Shown here: positions 8,648-17,217 of the stretch, in pieces
Layout: each line of letters starts with the position of its first letter
How positions within the stretch are numbered: the stretch's first letter is position 1
Assembly (NCBI GenBank): GCA_947630015.1
Contig: CANRFY010000015.1
Coordinates: 1 to 48,465 of the forward strand
Reading direction: 5' to 3'
Length of the DNA: 48,465 nt
Source: an uncultured Clostridia bacterium
GTDB taxonomy: Bacteria > Bacillota > Clostridia > Oscillospirales > CAG-272
The notes under the pieces: generated by a model
Databases searched by the model: none
What the model saw: the letters and a program-made list of their open reading frames with translations, nothing else
Told to the model about the DNA's origin: nothing
Position numbers and translations under genes: made by a program

Positions 8648-10504
8648 ATGCTCGAAAACATTAAGTCCCCCGACGACGTAAAGCGGCTTTCGGCCGCAGA
8701 GCTTGTCGTGCTTCGGGACGAGATAAGGAAAGTTATAATAGATACCGTGTCGAAAAACGGCGGTCATCTTGCGTCGAATCTCGGTCTTGTCGAGGCGACG
8801 CTCGCTCTTCATCGCTGTTTTGACTGTCCGCGCGACAAAATAATTTTCGACGTCAGCCATCAAAGCTACGCGCACAAGCTCATAACGGGACGTTATGAAA
8901 GGTTCGGCACTCTGCGCAAGATCGGCGGGATATCGGGCTTCTCGTCGCCCGCCGAGAGCGAATACGATACAGTTTACGCCGGTCACAGCGGCAGCTCGAT
9001 TTCGACCGCTCTCGGCATCGCCGCCGCCAACAAAAGACGCGGCAGCGACGACTTCGCCGTCGCCGTCGTCGGCGACGGATCGTTCACGAACGGAATGATA
9101 TACGAGGCGATCAACAACTGCGCCGAGCATCGCGATCTCAATCTCATAATCGTACTCAACGACAACGAAATGTCGATTTCGCAGAACGTCGGCGGGATCT
9201 CGCGCTATCTGTCCCGCGTCCGCACGAGCGGCGGATATCTGTCGCTGAAGCATACGCTCGACGATTTCCTCGTCGGCATACCGCTCGTCGGCCGCCATAT
9301 AGCGCGCGCGCTCAAGTGGATAAAGGACAGCTTCAAGCATATCTTCATCCGCGATACGCTGTTTGAAAATCTCGGCATCCCCTACGTCGGCCCCGTAAAC
9401 GGCCATGATATCGGGCGGCTCGAGACCGTATTCGCCGAGGCGAAGCGCCGCGGCGGTGTATGGCTCATCCATATCGTGACAAAGAAGGGACTCGGCTACG
9501 CCCCCGCCGAGCAATACCCCGAAAAATATCATTCGGTGGGGCCGTTCGATCCTGAGGTCGGCGTCGTCTGCGGCGCAGAGCGCACGTTCACGTCCGAGTT
9601 CGGGCGGATCATGTGCGAGCTTGCGGAATCGGACGAATCCGTATGCGCCGTTACGGGCGCGATGCGCGACGGCACGGGACTGACGCGGTTTTCCGAGCTT
9701 TATCCCGACAGATACACCGACGTCGGCATCGCGGAGGAACACGCCGTCGCGTTCTGCGGCGGACTTGCGCTGTCGGGGATGAAGCCGACGGCGGCGATAT
9801 ATTCTACGTTTTCCCAGCGCGTATACGATCAGGTTCTGCACGACGTATCGCTCCAGCGCTCGCACGTAACGCTCGCGCTCGATCACTGCGGCATCGTCTC
9901 CGGCGACGGCGTGACGCATCAGGGCATATTCGACGCGGCGCTGTTCTCATCGATCCCGAACGTGAAAATCTGGTCGCCCGAAACATACGCGGAGCTTGAG
10001 TCGTCGATGAAATCGGCGCTCGCCGCCGACAACGTCTGCATCGTTCGCTATCCGAAGGGGAGCGAGCGCGTCTATGACAGATCGGGCTTTGCCGATCTCG
10101 GCGAAATGACGTATCTTGCGCCGCGCGGCGGCAGTCCCGACTGCGTGATCGTCACATACGGCGTCGTCGCCGAAGAAGCCGTAAAGGCGGCCCAGCTTCT
10201 GTCAGAATACCGCGTCGGCGTTCTCAAGCTTTTGAAGATATACCCCCTTGACAAAGACGCGATACTGCCGCTCCTTGACGGCGTCGGCCTCGTTTACGTA
10301 CTTGAGGAGGGCGTCATGTCCGGCGGCATCGGCGAGAAGCTCGCCGCTTTGGCGGCGGAGCATTCAGGCGGCGCGCGCGTCGTGATCCGCGCCGTCGACA
10401 ACGAATACATCCCGCACGGCGACCGCGAATCGCTTCTGCGGCTGTTCCGCCTCGACTCGGAGCAGGCGGCGGATGAAATACGCAGTCTTTTGCGCGGGGC
10501 CTGA
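8648..10504 (+). CDS. dxs: 1-Deoxy-D-xylulose-5-phosphate synthase
   Basis: DXS condenses pyruvate and glyceraldehyde 3-phosphate in a thiamine-diphosphate-dependent reaction. It is the first step of the MEP isoprenoid pathway and also supplies thiamine and pyridoxal synthesis. The protein has 618 residues from this start. The N-terminal domain has FDVSHQSYAHK, and the ThDP-binding GDGSFTNGMIYEA with its later NDNEMSIS. The pyrimidine-binding domain has DVGIAEEHAVAFCGGLA with the catalytic Glu, and a transketolase C-terminal domain follows. The start is downstream of the promoter; its ribosome site is weak (CAGG). A hairpin terminator follows. It is monocistronic. Confidence 0.95.
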   Translation: MLENIKSPDDVKRLSAAELVVLRDEIRKVIIDTVSKNGGHLASNLGLVEATLALHRCFDCPRDKIIFDVSHQSYAHKLITGRYERFGTLRKIGGISGFSSPAESEYDTVYAGHSGSSISTALGIAAANKRRGSDDFAVAVVGDGSFTNGMIYEAINNCAEHRDLNLIIVLNDNEMSISQNVGGISRYLSRVRTSGGYLSLKHTLDDFLVGIPLVGRHIARALKWIKDSFKHIFIRDTLFENLGIPYVGPVNGHDIGRLETVFAEAKRRGGVWLIHIVTKKGLGYAPAEQYPEKYHSVGPFDPEVGVVCGAERTFTSEFGRIMCELAESDESVCAVTGAMRDGTGLTRFSELYPDRYTDVGIAEEHAVAFCGGLALSGMKPTAAIYSTFSQRVYDQVLHDVSLQRSHVTLALDHCGIVSGDGVTHQGIFDAALFSSIPNVKIWSPETYAELESSMKSALAADNVCIVRYPKGSERVYDRSGFADLGEMTYLAPRGGSPDCVIVTYGVVAEEAVKAAQLLSEYRVGVLKLLKIYPLDKDAILPLLDGVGLVYVLEEGVMSGGIGEKLAALAAEHSGGARVVIRAVDNEYIPHGDRESLLRLFRLDSEQAADEIRSLLRGA

Positions 10505-10510
10505 ACGCGT

Positions 10511-10540
10511 GCGGCGAAATTTTTGAAAAATTTCGCTTTT
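10511..10540 (+). terminator. dxs terminator
   Basis: An 11-base inverted repeat, GCGAAATTTTT/AAAAATTTCGC (10514-10536), is followed by TTTT a few bases after the dxs stop. Confidence 0.7.
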
Positions 10541-10545
10541 GCCGC

Positions 10546-10574
10546 TTGACACGGTGATGTTTCTGTGCTATTAT
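10546..10574 (+). promoter_or_regulatory. tRNA-Arg promoter
   Basis: Consensus TTGACA (10546-10551), a 17-base spacer and TATTAT (10569-10574) lie about 20 bases before the tRNA. Confidence 0.85.
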
Positions 10575-10595
10575 AGTTAAGCTTGGAACAAGCTT

Positions 10596-10668
10596 GCGCC
10601 CTTAGCTCAGCGGATAGAGTGCCCGGCTACGAACCGGTAGGTCGAAGGTTCGAATCCTTTAGGGCGCG
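10596..10668 (+). tRNA. tRNA-Arg (anticodon ACG)
   Basis: A full cloverleaf can be drawn. The acceptor is GCGCCCT/AGGGCGC with discriminator G, the D arm contains AGCTCAGCGGATAGAGT, and the anticodon loop is CTACGAA. The T arm contains GGTTCGAATCC. CCA is not encoded. The ACG anticodon (read as ICG) decodes CGU/CGC/CGA arginine codons. Confidence 0.97.
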
Positions 10669-10670
10669 AA

Positions 10671-10706
10671 AAGCTCCGAAGTTTATAACTTCGGAGCTTT
10701 CCTTTT
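10671..10706 (+). terminator. tRNA-Arg terminator
   Basis: A perfect 13-base stem, AAGCTCCGAAGTT/AACTTCGGAGCTT (10671-10699), has a three-base loop and is followed by TCCTTTT. It lies directly behind the tRNA and before the convergent rluA-type gene. Confidence 0.85.
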
Positions 10707-10715
10707 GCAGTTTTT

Positions 10716-11690
10716 TCAGTCAAATTCGCGCATAAACGGGATCGTATCCGTATCGATCGCGATCTCCCGCCCGCGCAGATACGACAGCGCCCCGTCATAT
10801 CCGTCGAGGGTAAATATGATCTTATACGCGCAGAGCGCCTGCGAATCATAGCCGCGCTTTCTGTCGGCGGCGTTTTTTCCGTATCTGCCCTCTCCGAGCA
10901 GCGGATGGCCTATATGCTCCATATGCGCGCGTATCTGATGCGTTCGTCCCGTCAACAGCTCTATCTCGCAGAGCGACAGCTCGCCGCCGCGCGTGCTTTT
11001 CAGCACGTGGTACCGCGTCGCGATCGATTTCGCGCCGTCGACGCGCGAATCGTACACGCGCACGCCGCCGCCCTCGCGGCGCAGCCATCCGTGCAGCTCG
11101 CACGATCGCGGCTCCGGCACTCCGTGGACGGCGCAAAGATAAAATTTGCGTATGCCGCGGTTTTTGATCACGTCGTTCATCTCGCGAAGAGCGCGCGCGT
11201 TCTTCGCCGCGATGACGAGGCCGCGCGTATTGCGGTCGATGCGGTTGCAGAGCGCGGGCGAAAACGTCGCCTCCGCGTCGGGATCGTATTCGCCGCGCCT
11301 GTAGAGATATGCCTGTATATGTCCGATGAGGGTGTTTCTGTCGTCCGATTTTTCGCCGTCGGCGTCGCCGGAATGGACAAGCACGCCGACGGGCTTATCG
11401 CAGACGATAATGTTTTCATCCTCGTATACGATGGTCAGCTTCGGCACGATCCCCGCGATCACGGACGCGGCGTCCGCGCCGCCGTCGAAAAATTCATCCG
11501 ACACGTACATCGTGACGACGTCGCCTGTCGAAAGAATCGCGGACGCCTCGGCGCGTCTGCCGTTCACCTTAATGCATTTTTTTCGGATATACTTATACAG
11601 AAGCGACTGCGGCATCCCCACAGTCGCTTTCATTATGAATTTATCGAGGCGCTGGCCCCCGTCGTTTTCTCCGACAGTTATCGACCGCAT
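10716..11690 (-). CDS. RluA-family pseudouridine synthase
   Basis: The enzyme isomerises specific uridines in rRNA or tRNA to pseudouridine. The 324-residue protein has an N-terminal S4 RNA-binding domain (about 12-64, QRLDKFIMKA...KVNGRR). The catalytic domain has the RluA signature NRIDRNTRGLVIAAKN with catalytic Asp at about 152, and GRTHQIRAHMEHIGHPLLGE near the C-terminus. It resembles RluC/RluD in domain order; the exact target base cannot be deduced. It starts one base after the upp stop and is co-transcribed with upp. Confidence 0.9.
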   Translation of the reverse strand: MRSITVGENDGGQRLDKFIMKATVGMPQSLLYKYIRKKCIKVNGRRAEASAILSTGDVVTMYVSDEFFDGGADAASVIAGIVPKLTIVYEDENIIVCDKPVGVLVHSGDADGEKSDDRNTLIGHIQAYLYRRGEYDPDAEATFSPALCNRIDRNTRGLVIAAKNARALREMNDVIKNRGIRKFYLCAVHGVPEPRSCELHGWLRREGGGVRVYDSRVDGAKSIATRYHVLKSTRGGELSLCEIELLTGRTHQIRAHMEHIGHPLLGEGRYGKNAADRKRGYDSQALCAYKIIFTLDGYDGALSYLRGREIAIDTDTIPFMREFD

Positions 11691-11691
11691 A

Positions 11692-12315
11692 TCAGAGCGT
11701 ACCGAAGATCCTGTCTCCGGCGTCGCCGAGTCCGGGAACGATGTATTTGCGCTCGTTTAAATGATCGTCCATCGCCGCGATATAGATATCGACGTCGGGA
11801 TGGCGCTCCTCCATGAGGCGCGCGCCCTCCGGCGCGCCGACGAGGCACATCAGTCTTATATTGCGGCATCCGTTCTCCTTCAGCATCGACACGGCGTCGC
11901 ACGCGCTTCCGCCAGTCGCGAGCATCGGATCGGTCACGATGACGAGACGCTCAGATATATCCTCCGGCATCTTGTAATAATACAGCACCGGCTGTGCCGT
12001 TTCATGGTCGCGGTAAAGTCCTATATGGCCGACGCGCGCCGCCGGCGCGATCTTGAGAAAGCCGTCCGCCATGCCGAGTCCGGCGCGGAGTATCGGAACG
12101 ACGGCAAGCTTTTTGCCGGAGATCATATGGCCCGTCGTTTTGCAGATCGGAGTTTCGATCTCGACGTCCTCCAAGGGCAAGTCGCGCGTGATCTCGTATG
12201 CCATCAGCATCGATATTTCGTAAAGCAGCTCGCGGAAGTCCTTTGTTCCCGTGTTTTTGTCGCGCATTATGGTGAGCTTATGCGTGATGAGCGGATGATT
12301 GATTACATGAAGCAT
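11692..12315 (-). CDS. upp: Uracil phosphoribosyltransferase
   Basis: Upp salvages uracil by making UMP from PRPP. The protein has 207 residues from the ATG preceded by AAAGGA. The N-terminal [31 protein letters not shown] is characteristic. The PRPP loop reads [12 protein letters not shown], and the uracil-binding C-terminal part has the [10 protein letters not shown] motif. An in-frame extension to 12489 runs across the promoter and is not used. The 60-base leader contains one perfect hairpin (GATCGGCG/CGCCGATC, 12355-12372) without a T-run. Confidence 0.96.
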   Translation of the reverse strand: MLHVINHPLITHKLTIMRDKNTGTKDFRELLYEISMLMAYEITRDLPLEDVEIETPICKTTGHMISGKKLAVVPILRAGLGMADGFLKIAPAARVGHIGLYRDHETAQPVLYYYKMPEDISERLVIVTDPMLATGGSACDAVSMLKENGCRNIRLMCLVGAPEGARLMEERHPDVDIYIAAMDDHLNERKYIVPGLGDAGDRIFGTL

Positions 12316-12385
12316 ATTGCCGTTCCTTTCGTTTGCCGTGCCGTTTTTTTGCGGGATCGGCGCACGCCGATCGTCCTTTTTTTGT

Positions 12386-12414
12386 ATTTTATCACGATTC
12401 GGCGCCGATTGCAA
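12386..12414 (-). promoter_or_regulatory. upp-rluA operon promoter
   Basis: On the minus strand TTGCAA (12414-12409) and TAAAAT (12391-12386) are 17 bases apart. Confidence 0.7.
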
Positions 12415-12507
12415 GCGATTTACGCATTTGATGATGTCGGGATGCGCTTTTTGCAGTTTGACGGCGTCCGGCGCCGCCGCGCGCTTCAATTTTATGGCGA
12501 TTGTTGC

Positions 12508-12536
12508 TTGCGCGTGATATTCGGATATGGTATAAT
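12508..12536 (+). promoter_or_regulatory. Promoter of the hairpin tract before asd
   Basis: TTGCGC (12508-12513) and a perfect TATAAT (12531-12536) are 17 bases apart. Transcription would begin just before the hairpin series that starts at 12545, so the whole tract may be an RNA or a long asd leader. Confidence 0.5.
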
Positions 12537-12544
12537 ATCTTCAC

Positions 12545-12930
12545 AGAATCGCTACGCGATTCTCCGAAAGCTTACGCTTTCTACCGCAGCTACGCTGCGG
12601 GTTCGATATTGACGGCCTCGCAAAAATGCCCTTGCAAGCAAGCATTTTTGCTTCGTTGTATAATAAATGCTATGAATGTCAATGTCGCCGCGCAGCGGCG
12701 ACGACAAATTAAGGTAGTTTTTATTGAAACATAAATTTCAATTTAGTTTTATGTCGTCCTACGGACGACGAGAAATTAAGGAAGAAATTTCTGTTTTAAT
12801 AAACGCTGCAAGTGTCGATGTCGTCCTGCGGACGACAAGGAAATAAGGTAGAAATTTCTGTTTTAATAAAAGCACTGATGTCGCAGCCGCCACTTACGCG
12901 GCGCGACCGTATAAGGCAAAATTTCTGCTC
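12545..12930 (+). repeat. Tandem hairpin tract between upp and asd
   Basis: This non-coding tract has two parts. First come three adjacent perfect hairpins with TAC or TTAC loops: AGAATCGC/GCGATTCT (12545-12563), GAAAGC/GCTTTC (12566-12581) and CCGCAGC/GCTGCGG (12584-12600). A 10-bp stem GCAAAAATGC/GCATTTTTGC (12620-12651) follows. Then come four loosely tandem units of 60-80 bp. Each has a GC-rich hairpin (GTCGCCGC/GCGGCGAC 12684-12702; GTCGTCC/GGACGAC 12753-12769 and 12820-12836; a degenerate one from 12880) followed by an AT-rich tail like AAGGTAGAAATTTCTG. I find no protein-like frame and no known riboswitch. The stretch 12931-13070 holds one imperfect GATCCGC/GCGGATC stem and the asd ribosome site. 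Confidence 0.7.
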
Positions 12931-13070
12931 TAATAGCATCCCACGCCTTCTGTGATCCGCGCGAATTCACGGCGCGGGCGGATCGCGTCTATTACTATCG
13001 CATTATCCGGCATAATATCATAATATCATATCATCAACGTACAAAACTCGATCGAAAGGAAGAAACGATT

Positions 13071-14153
13071 ATGAAGAAACTGCGCGCAGGCATCGTCGGC
13101 GCGACCGGAATGGTCGGCCAGCGGCTCGTCACCCTGCTCGACGATCACCCTTATTTTGAGATAGCGGCGCTCGCCGCAAGTCCGCGTTCGGCGGGACGCA
13201 CATATGCCGAGGCCACGAGCGGCCGCTGGCGCATGACGACGCCGTGTCCCGAGCGCATCGCATCCATGACTGTTCTCGACGCGTCCCGCGTCGAGGACGT
13301 CGCCGGTATGTGCGATTTCGTATTCTGCGCCGTCGACATGGACAAATCTGCGACGCGCGCGCTCGAGGAATCATATGCGAAGGCTGAAACTCCCGTCGTA
13401 TCGAACAATTCCGCGAACCGCTGGACTCCCGACGTGCCGATGATAATCCCCGAGATAAACGCGTCGCATCTCGACGTGATCGAATATCAGAAAAAGCGTC
13501 TCGGCGTCGCGCGCGGATTCATCTGCGTCAAGCCGAACTGCTCGATACAGAGCTATGTTCCGCAGATCACGCCGCTTTTGGGATTCGGTCCCGAAAAGAT
13601 CGTCGTTTCGACGTATCAGGCCATATCCGGCTCCGGCCGCACGCTCGACGAGGTTCCGGAGATGCATGACAACGTCAAGCCGTTCATTTCCGGCGAGGAG
13701 GAAAAGAGCGAGCGCGAGCCGCTTCGCGTCTGGGGACGCGTCGAGGGCGGGCTGATAGTCCCCGCGTCGTCGCCCGTCATATCCGCGCACTGCGTCCGCG
13801 TTCCCGTCTCCGACGGGCATCTCGCGTCCGTATTCGTATCGTTTGAGAAAAAACCGTCCCGCGACGAGATCATCGAGGCATGGCGCACATTCTCGGGTCT
13901 GCCGCAGAAGCTCGCGCTCCCGAGCGCGCCCGAGCATTTCATCACATATTTCGACGAGGACGACCGTCCTCAGACTGCTCTCGACCGCGATCTTGAGCGC
14001 GGGATGGGAGTCTGCGCCGGCAGGCTCGTCCCCGACACTATCTTCGATTACAAATTCATCGGACTGTCGCACAATACGCTTCGCGGAGCCGCCGGAGGCG
14101 GCGTTCTGTCGGCGGAGCTTCTGTACCGTCTCGGCTATATAGTCGAAAAATAA
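13071..14153 (+). CDS. asd: Aspartate-semialdehyde dehydrogenase
   Basis: Asd reduces aspartyl phosphate to aspartate semialdehyde, the branch point to lysine/diaminopimelate, threonine and methionine. The 360-residue protein is of the longer subfamily also found in archaea and fungi. The N-terminal NADP fold is GIVGATGMVGQR. The catalytic cysteine is C157 in VKPNCSIQSY, and the later substrate-binding segment ends in SAHCVRVPVSDGH with the catalytic His. GAAAGGAAG precedes the start. It stands alone, with hpf following under its own promoter. Confidence 0.94.
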   Translation: MKKLRAGIVGATGMVGQRLVTLLDDHPYFEIAALAASPRSAGRTYAEATSGRWRMTTPCPERIASMTVLDASRVEDVAGMCDFVFCAVDMDKSATRALEESYAKAETPVVSNNSANRWTPDVPMIIPEINASHLDVIEYQKKRLGVARGFICVKPNCSIQSYVPQITPLLGFGPEKIVVSTYQAISGSGRTLDEVPEMHDNVKPFISGEEEKSEREPLRVWGRVEGGLIVPASSPVISAHCVRVPVSDGHLASVFVSFEKKPSRDEIIEAWRTFSGLPQKLALPSAPEHFITYFDEDDRPQTALDRDLERGMGVCAGRLVPDTIFDYKFIGLSHNTLRGAAGGGVLSAELLYRLGYIVEK

Positions 14154-14176
14154 ATCGTCCGCGCGTCAAAAAGGTG

Positions 14177-14205
14177 TTTACTTTGACGGCGATTTATGGT
14201 ATTAT
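14177..14205 (+). promoter_or_regulatory. hpf promoter
   Basis: TTTACT (14177-14182) and TATTAT (14200-14205) are 17 bases apart. The extended -10 sequence TATTATAGTT is the same as in the tRNA-Arg promoter. Confidence 0.65.
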
Positions 14206-14286
14206 AGTTGTAGGAAAACGGCGTGCCACCGGCGCGCTGCCCGCGCCGCGGCGCCGTTTTAAACAATCGAAAGGCGGTAAAGACAC

Positions 14287-14817
14287 ATGAAAACAACGAT
14301 AGTCGGCAAGCAAATGAACGTCACCGAGGACTATAAAGAGCTTGTTAACAAGAAGCTCTCGAAATTCGACAAATTCTTCCGCGAGGGAGCCGAGGCGTTT
14401 GTGACCTTTAACCGCAGACACGGAGAGGAATGTCTTGAAGTTACGATCTCGGCGAACGGTACGCTGTTCCGCGCCGAGAAAAAGAGCGAAACCTTCAGAA
14501 ACGCGCTCGACGAATGCATCGAATCTATCGAGCGTCAGATCAGGAAGAACAAAACACGCCTTGAAAAACGTCTGCGCGAGGGAGCGTTCGATACTCCCGA
14601 CAGCACCGAAAAAGTCCCCGAGGTCGAGGAAGAACGCGAGCTTATCATCAGAACAAAATCGTTCAGACTCAAGCCGATGACGCCCGAGGAAGCGATCCTT
14701 CAGATGAATCTGCTCGATCACGAATTCTTCGTCTTCATCGATTCCGTATCCGAGACGACGTGCGTCGTCTACCGCCGCCATGACGGCAATTACGGACTCA
14801 TCACCCCCGAAAAGTGA
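14287..14817 (+). CDS. hpf: Ribosome hibernation promoting factor, long form
   Basis: Long HPF binds the decoding site of the 30S subunit and pairs ribosomes into 100S dimers in stationary phase. The 176-residue protein has the beta-alpha-beta-beta-beta-alpha N-terminal domain (about 1-100, with YKELVNKKLSKFDKFF and the later ECIESIERQIRKNK helix). An acidic linker follows, then the C-terminal dimerisation domain (about 118-176, IRTKSFRLKPMTPEEAILQM). AAAGGCGGT precedes ATG. Confidence 0.95.
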   Translation: MKTTIVGKQMNVTEDYKELVNKKLSKFDKFFREGAEAFVTFNRRHGEECLEVTISANGTLFRAEKKSETFRNALDECIESIERQIRKNKTRLEKRLREGAFDTPDSTEKVPEVEEERELIIRTKSFRLKPMTPEEAILQMNLLDHEFFVFIDSVSETTCVVYRRHDGNYGLITPEK

Positions 14818-14842
14818 TCGCCCCCCTATAATCAAATATCAT

Positions 14843-14876
14843 CCCTCCGACACCTCCCGTGTCGGAGGGCTTTTTT
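14843..14876 (+). terminator. hpf terminator
   Basis: A perfect 11-bp stem CCCTCCGACAC/GTGTCGGAGGG (14843-14869) has a five-base loop and is followed by CTTTTTT. Confidence 0.9.
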
Positions 14877-14888
14877 ATTATATTAAAT

Positions 14889-15285
14889 TTCGGGGTTTCA
14901 CCCCGCGCCCTGACTTAAGGGGAACTTTTGAAAAAGTTCCCCTTAAGAATCCCTTCAAAACTTTCCTTACAATAGTTATTGGGCAAATGTGTTCATCTCT
15001 GCGCCGCACGTTTATGCGCCGACGAAGTATTCGCGCAAGCGCGAACACCGCCTTGCGGGGCGCTGCCCCGTACCCCGCTCAGGAAACTTTCCGCAAGCGG
15101 AAAGTTTCCTAAGAACCCTTCAAAACTTTCCTTACAAGGGTTGTGTGGCAAATGTGTTCACCTCTGCACCTGTCGTTTGTGAGCCGATGAAGCAGCAGGC
15201 AAGCGCGAACACCGATGATGCAGGGCGAGTGTGTTCACCTTCACGTCGCGCGTTCGCGCGAGGGCGGCGCTGTCTGAACACACAC
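14889..15285 (+). repeat. R1 hairpin repeat, locus 2 (two copies)
   Basis: Two consecutive copies lie between the convergent hpf and lipoprotein genes. Copy one has a CGGGG/CCCCG mini-hairpin, the palindrome 14914-14946 (CTTAAGGGGAACTTTT and its complement), a T-rich stretch, and one 60-nt hairpin unit (14989-15048, GTGTTC...GAACAC). Copy two has the palindrome 15081-15110 and two units (15154-15212 and 15231-15282) on a 77-bp pitch. Open frames here are low-complexity by-products of the repeat. Confidence 0.8.
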
Positions 15286-15330
15286 GTTTGCAATGTGCTG
15301 CGGCGGGTATTATGCCCGATATTTTTGCAA

Positions 15331-15368
15331 TAAAAAATACCCGCGGACACTAAATCCGCGGGTATTTT
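15331..15368 (-). terminator. Terminator of the LamG-like lipoprotein gene
   Basis: A 14-bp stem (15334-15347 with 15355-15368, core TACCCGCGGA) has a seven-base loop. On the minus strand it is followed by TTATTG, directly after the lipoprotein stop. Confidence 0.8.
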
Positions 15369-15378
15369 CGGTTATTTG

Positions 15379-16761
15379 TTATGCGTTATAGACTTCGACG
15401 AGTTCGTCGTTGATGTAACCGAGTACATAGTTATCGCCGACGACGAGCTTGATATGATACCATTCGCCGAGCGCATAGTTGGACGTTACGCAGTCGGTTC
15501 CGCTGCCGTTGCCCTTTACGTCGTTGACGGTTGCCTGATAGCACGTCTTGGTGTTGCCCCATCCGCCTACGTTCCACATGATGTAGTTCGTATCGTTTTC
15601 GATGCCGACGTAGATCAGCCAGCCCTCGTTAGCCACGTCGATGCGGGCGTCAAGCTCGAGGGTGTAGTCGGTCCAATCCTCGTTGCTCTTGGATTCCGTA
15701 AGCACAAGCACGCTGCCCTCGAGAGTGTTTGTGTTGTTCATCAGAACGCCGTCCGTGATCGACCAGTTCGTATTGATATTTTCAGCGCCTTCGATCTGAG
15801 CCGTCTGATCGTTCGTACCCTTTGAATACTGATGGGCCTCGAAATCTGCGGTGATATCCGTCATCGTCGAGAAATCGTTCTCATAAAGGACGGAGCCGTC
15901 CGAATTCTTCGTGACCTTGATGTTGTCGAACGAGTTCTTCGTCAGCCATGTGCCGAAGCCGATGCCGCCGAACAGACCCTGCGATTCCTCTGCGTAAACC
16001 TCTGCGACCTGGCTGCCGTTGATGTAAATGCTGCATATTTCGGTTCCGACAGTTACGGAGAAGCTCGTGAAGCCCTCTTCCTTGAGCGGGCAGACTACGA
16101 CGGGCTTCTTGCTGCCGACGCGCGTCTTAACGCCGTCGACGACGGTGTAAACGGAGATGTTCTCGCCGCCGGATTCGCCGTAAACAAGCTCGTTATAGTT
16201 ATTCTCGTCGATGACGCAGAACAGGATCGATACGCCGTCGCCGATATCGCTCACGCTGATCTTAGCGTTGAACTGAATGTTGTTGTAGTGCGAATCGCCG
16301 AACCATGCCATCGCGTTGCCGGCTGCCGCAAGGACGTCGTTGCTTTCGTCGCTCGCGGACTTCTGGACCTTGAACGCGGATTCGCCGTCGCCGGAATATG
16401 TCCAGCCGGCTGTCGGAGCTTCATCGGAGAAGCTGATGTCGTACATCGTTTCCTTGTCTACTTCGTTTCTGATCTTGAGATCGTCGAATTCGACAGTCGC
16501 GCCGTGTACTGCTATACCGACCATGCCCGGATGCTTGCCTTCGGGATTCGGTTCATAGATGTACGGTCCGGACGGGCCTTCCGTGTCTGCCGGTCCCTGC
16601 GTGTCGTTGCTGCCGCCGGGAGCGTTCGTTCCGTCGCCGCCGGAAGCGTTTGTCCCGCCCGACGGAGGCGGGGGCGTCTGCTGACCGCCGTTATCGCACG
16701 ATGCAAGCGCGAACGGTACGAGCATCACAAGCACTAAAAGCAGCGCTGTAATTTTTCTCAT
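15379..16761 (-). CDS. Secreted lipoprotein with two LamG/DUF1080-like modules
   Basis: The 460-residue protein begins with a signal peptide and lipobox ALASC, so it is anchored to the outer face of the membrane. A flexible P/G/S/T-rich linker (about residues 25-65) leads to two beta-sandwich-like modules. Each is marked by an FDDLKIRN or FDNIKVTKN strand followed by a YDISFSDE or VLYENDFST turn. The second contains SNEDWTDYTLELDARID and WYHIKLVVGDNYVLGYINDE, typical of DUF1080/LamG-type carbohydrate-binding or glycoside-related domains. I see no catalytic motif. GGAGG lies before this ATG; the upstream ATG at 16809 lies in the leader. Its own promoter and terminator make it monocistronic. 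Glycan binding is inferred. Confidence 0.8.
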   Translation of the reverse strand: MRKITALLLVLVMLVPFALASCDNGGQQTPPPPSGGTNASGGDGTNAPGGSNDTQGPADTEGPSGPYIYEPNPEGKHPGMVGIAVHGATVEFDDLKIRNEVDKETMYDISFSDEAPTAGWTYSGDGESAFKVQKSASDESNDVLAAAGNAMAWFGDSHYNNIQFNAKISVSDIGDGVSILFCVIDENNYNELVYGESGGENISVYTVVDGVKTRVGSKKPVVVCPLKEEGFTSFSVTVGTEICSIYINGSQVAEVYAEESQGLFGGIGFGTWLTKNSFDNIKVTKNSDGSVLYENDFSTMTDITADFEAHQYSKGTNDQTAQIEGAENINTNWSITDGVLMNNTNTLEGSVLVLTESKSNEDWTDYTLELDARIDVANEGWLIYVGIENDTNYIMWNVGGWGNTKTCYQATVNDVKGNGSGTDCVTSNYALGEWYHIKLVVGDNYVLGYINDELVEVYNA

Positions 16762-16821
16762 TGTAATTTCCTCCAAAATAAACGTATTGACGTGTGCTTC
16801 ATTCGGCACTTTGATAGATAC

Positions 16822-16850
16822 ATCTTATCACAGCCGTTCGTTTATGTCAA
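16822..16850 (-). promoter_or_regulatory. Promoter of the LamG-like lipoprotein gene
   Basis: On the minus strand TTGACA (16850-16845) and TAAGAT (16827-16822) are 17 bases apart. Confidence 0.75.
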
Positions 16851-16916
16851 GTATGCACGCGCGATTTTTTCAAAAACAAAACAAATCTCCGGCATCCGCC
16901 GGAGATTTTTGTCAGT

Positions 16917-17205
16917 CGCTGTCCGCGCCCGCGCGGCTGCTTCGTCGTCGCACAAACGCGCATCGCAGAGGATAACACCATCGCCCTGAACCGTCGGTGT
17001 TCGCGCTCGCGCGACTACTTCGTCGGCGCATAAACGCGCATCGCAGAGGCGAACACATTCGCCAAATAACTCTTGTCAGGAAAGTTTTGAAGAGTTCTTA
17101 GAGGGGGCAGATGCGAAGCATCTGCTAACTTTCCGCTTGCGGAAAGTTCAACTTCATTATAAGAAGTTCCTTAAGCGGGGTTCGGGGCAGCGCCCCGAAT
17201 ATGAC
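16917..17205 (-). repeat. R1 hairpin repeat, locus 3 (reversed)
   Basis: A reversed copy lies between two minus-strand genes. The hairpin units are 16922-16978 (degenerate) and 16997-17056 (GTGTTCGC...GCGAACAC), pitch 78 bp. The T-rich module is 17060-17100. The palindrome region (about 17105-17176) is unusual: an extra hairpin, GCAGATGC/GCATCTGC, and AACTTTCCGC/GCGGAAAGTT are nested before the usual TTATAAGAAGTTCC half. A GGGGC/GCCCC mini-hairpin closes it at about 17178-17197. Confidence 0.78.
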
Positions 17206-17217
17206 CGCCCTACGCCA

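Noticed and set aside
12501..12734. 77-codon open frame across the hairpins before asd
   Set aside because: It begins upstream of the TATAAT box and runs through inverted repeats; no ribosome site and no conserved residue pattern.
12937..13070. Lysine riboswitch or T-box before asd
   Set aside because: None of the conserved L-box motifs or the T-box sequence TGGNACCGCG could be found.
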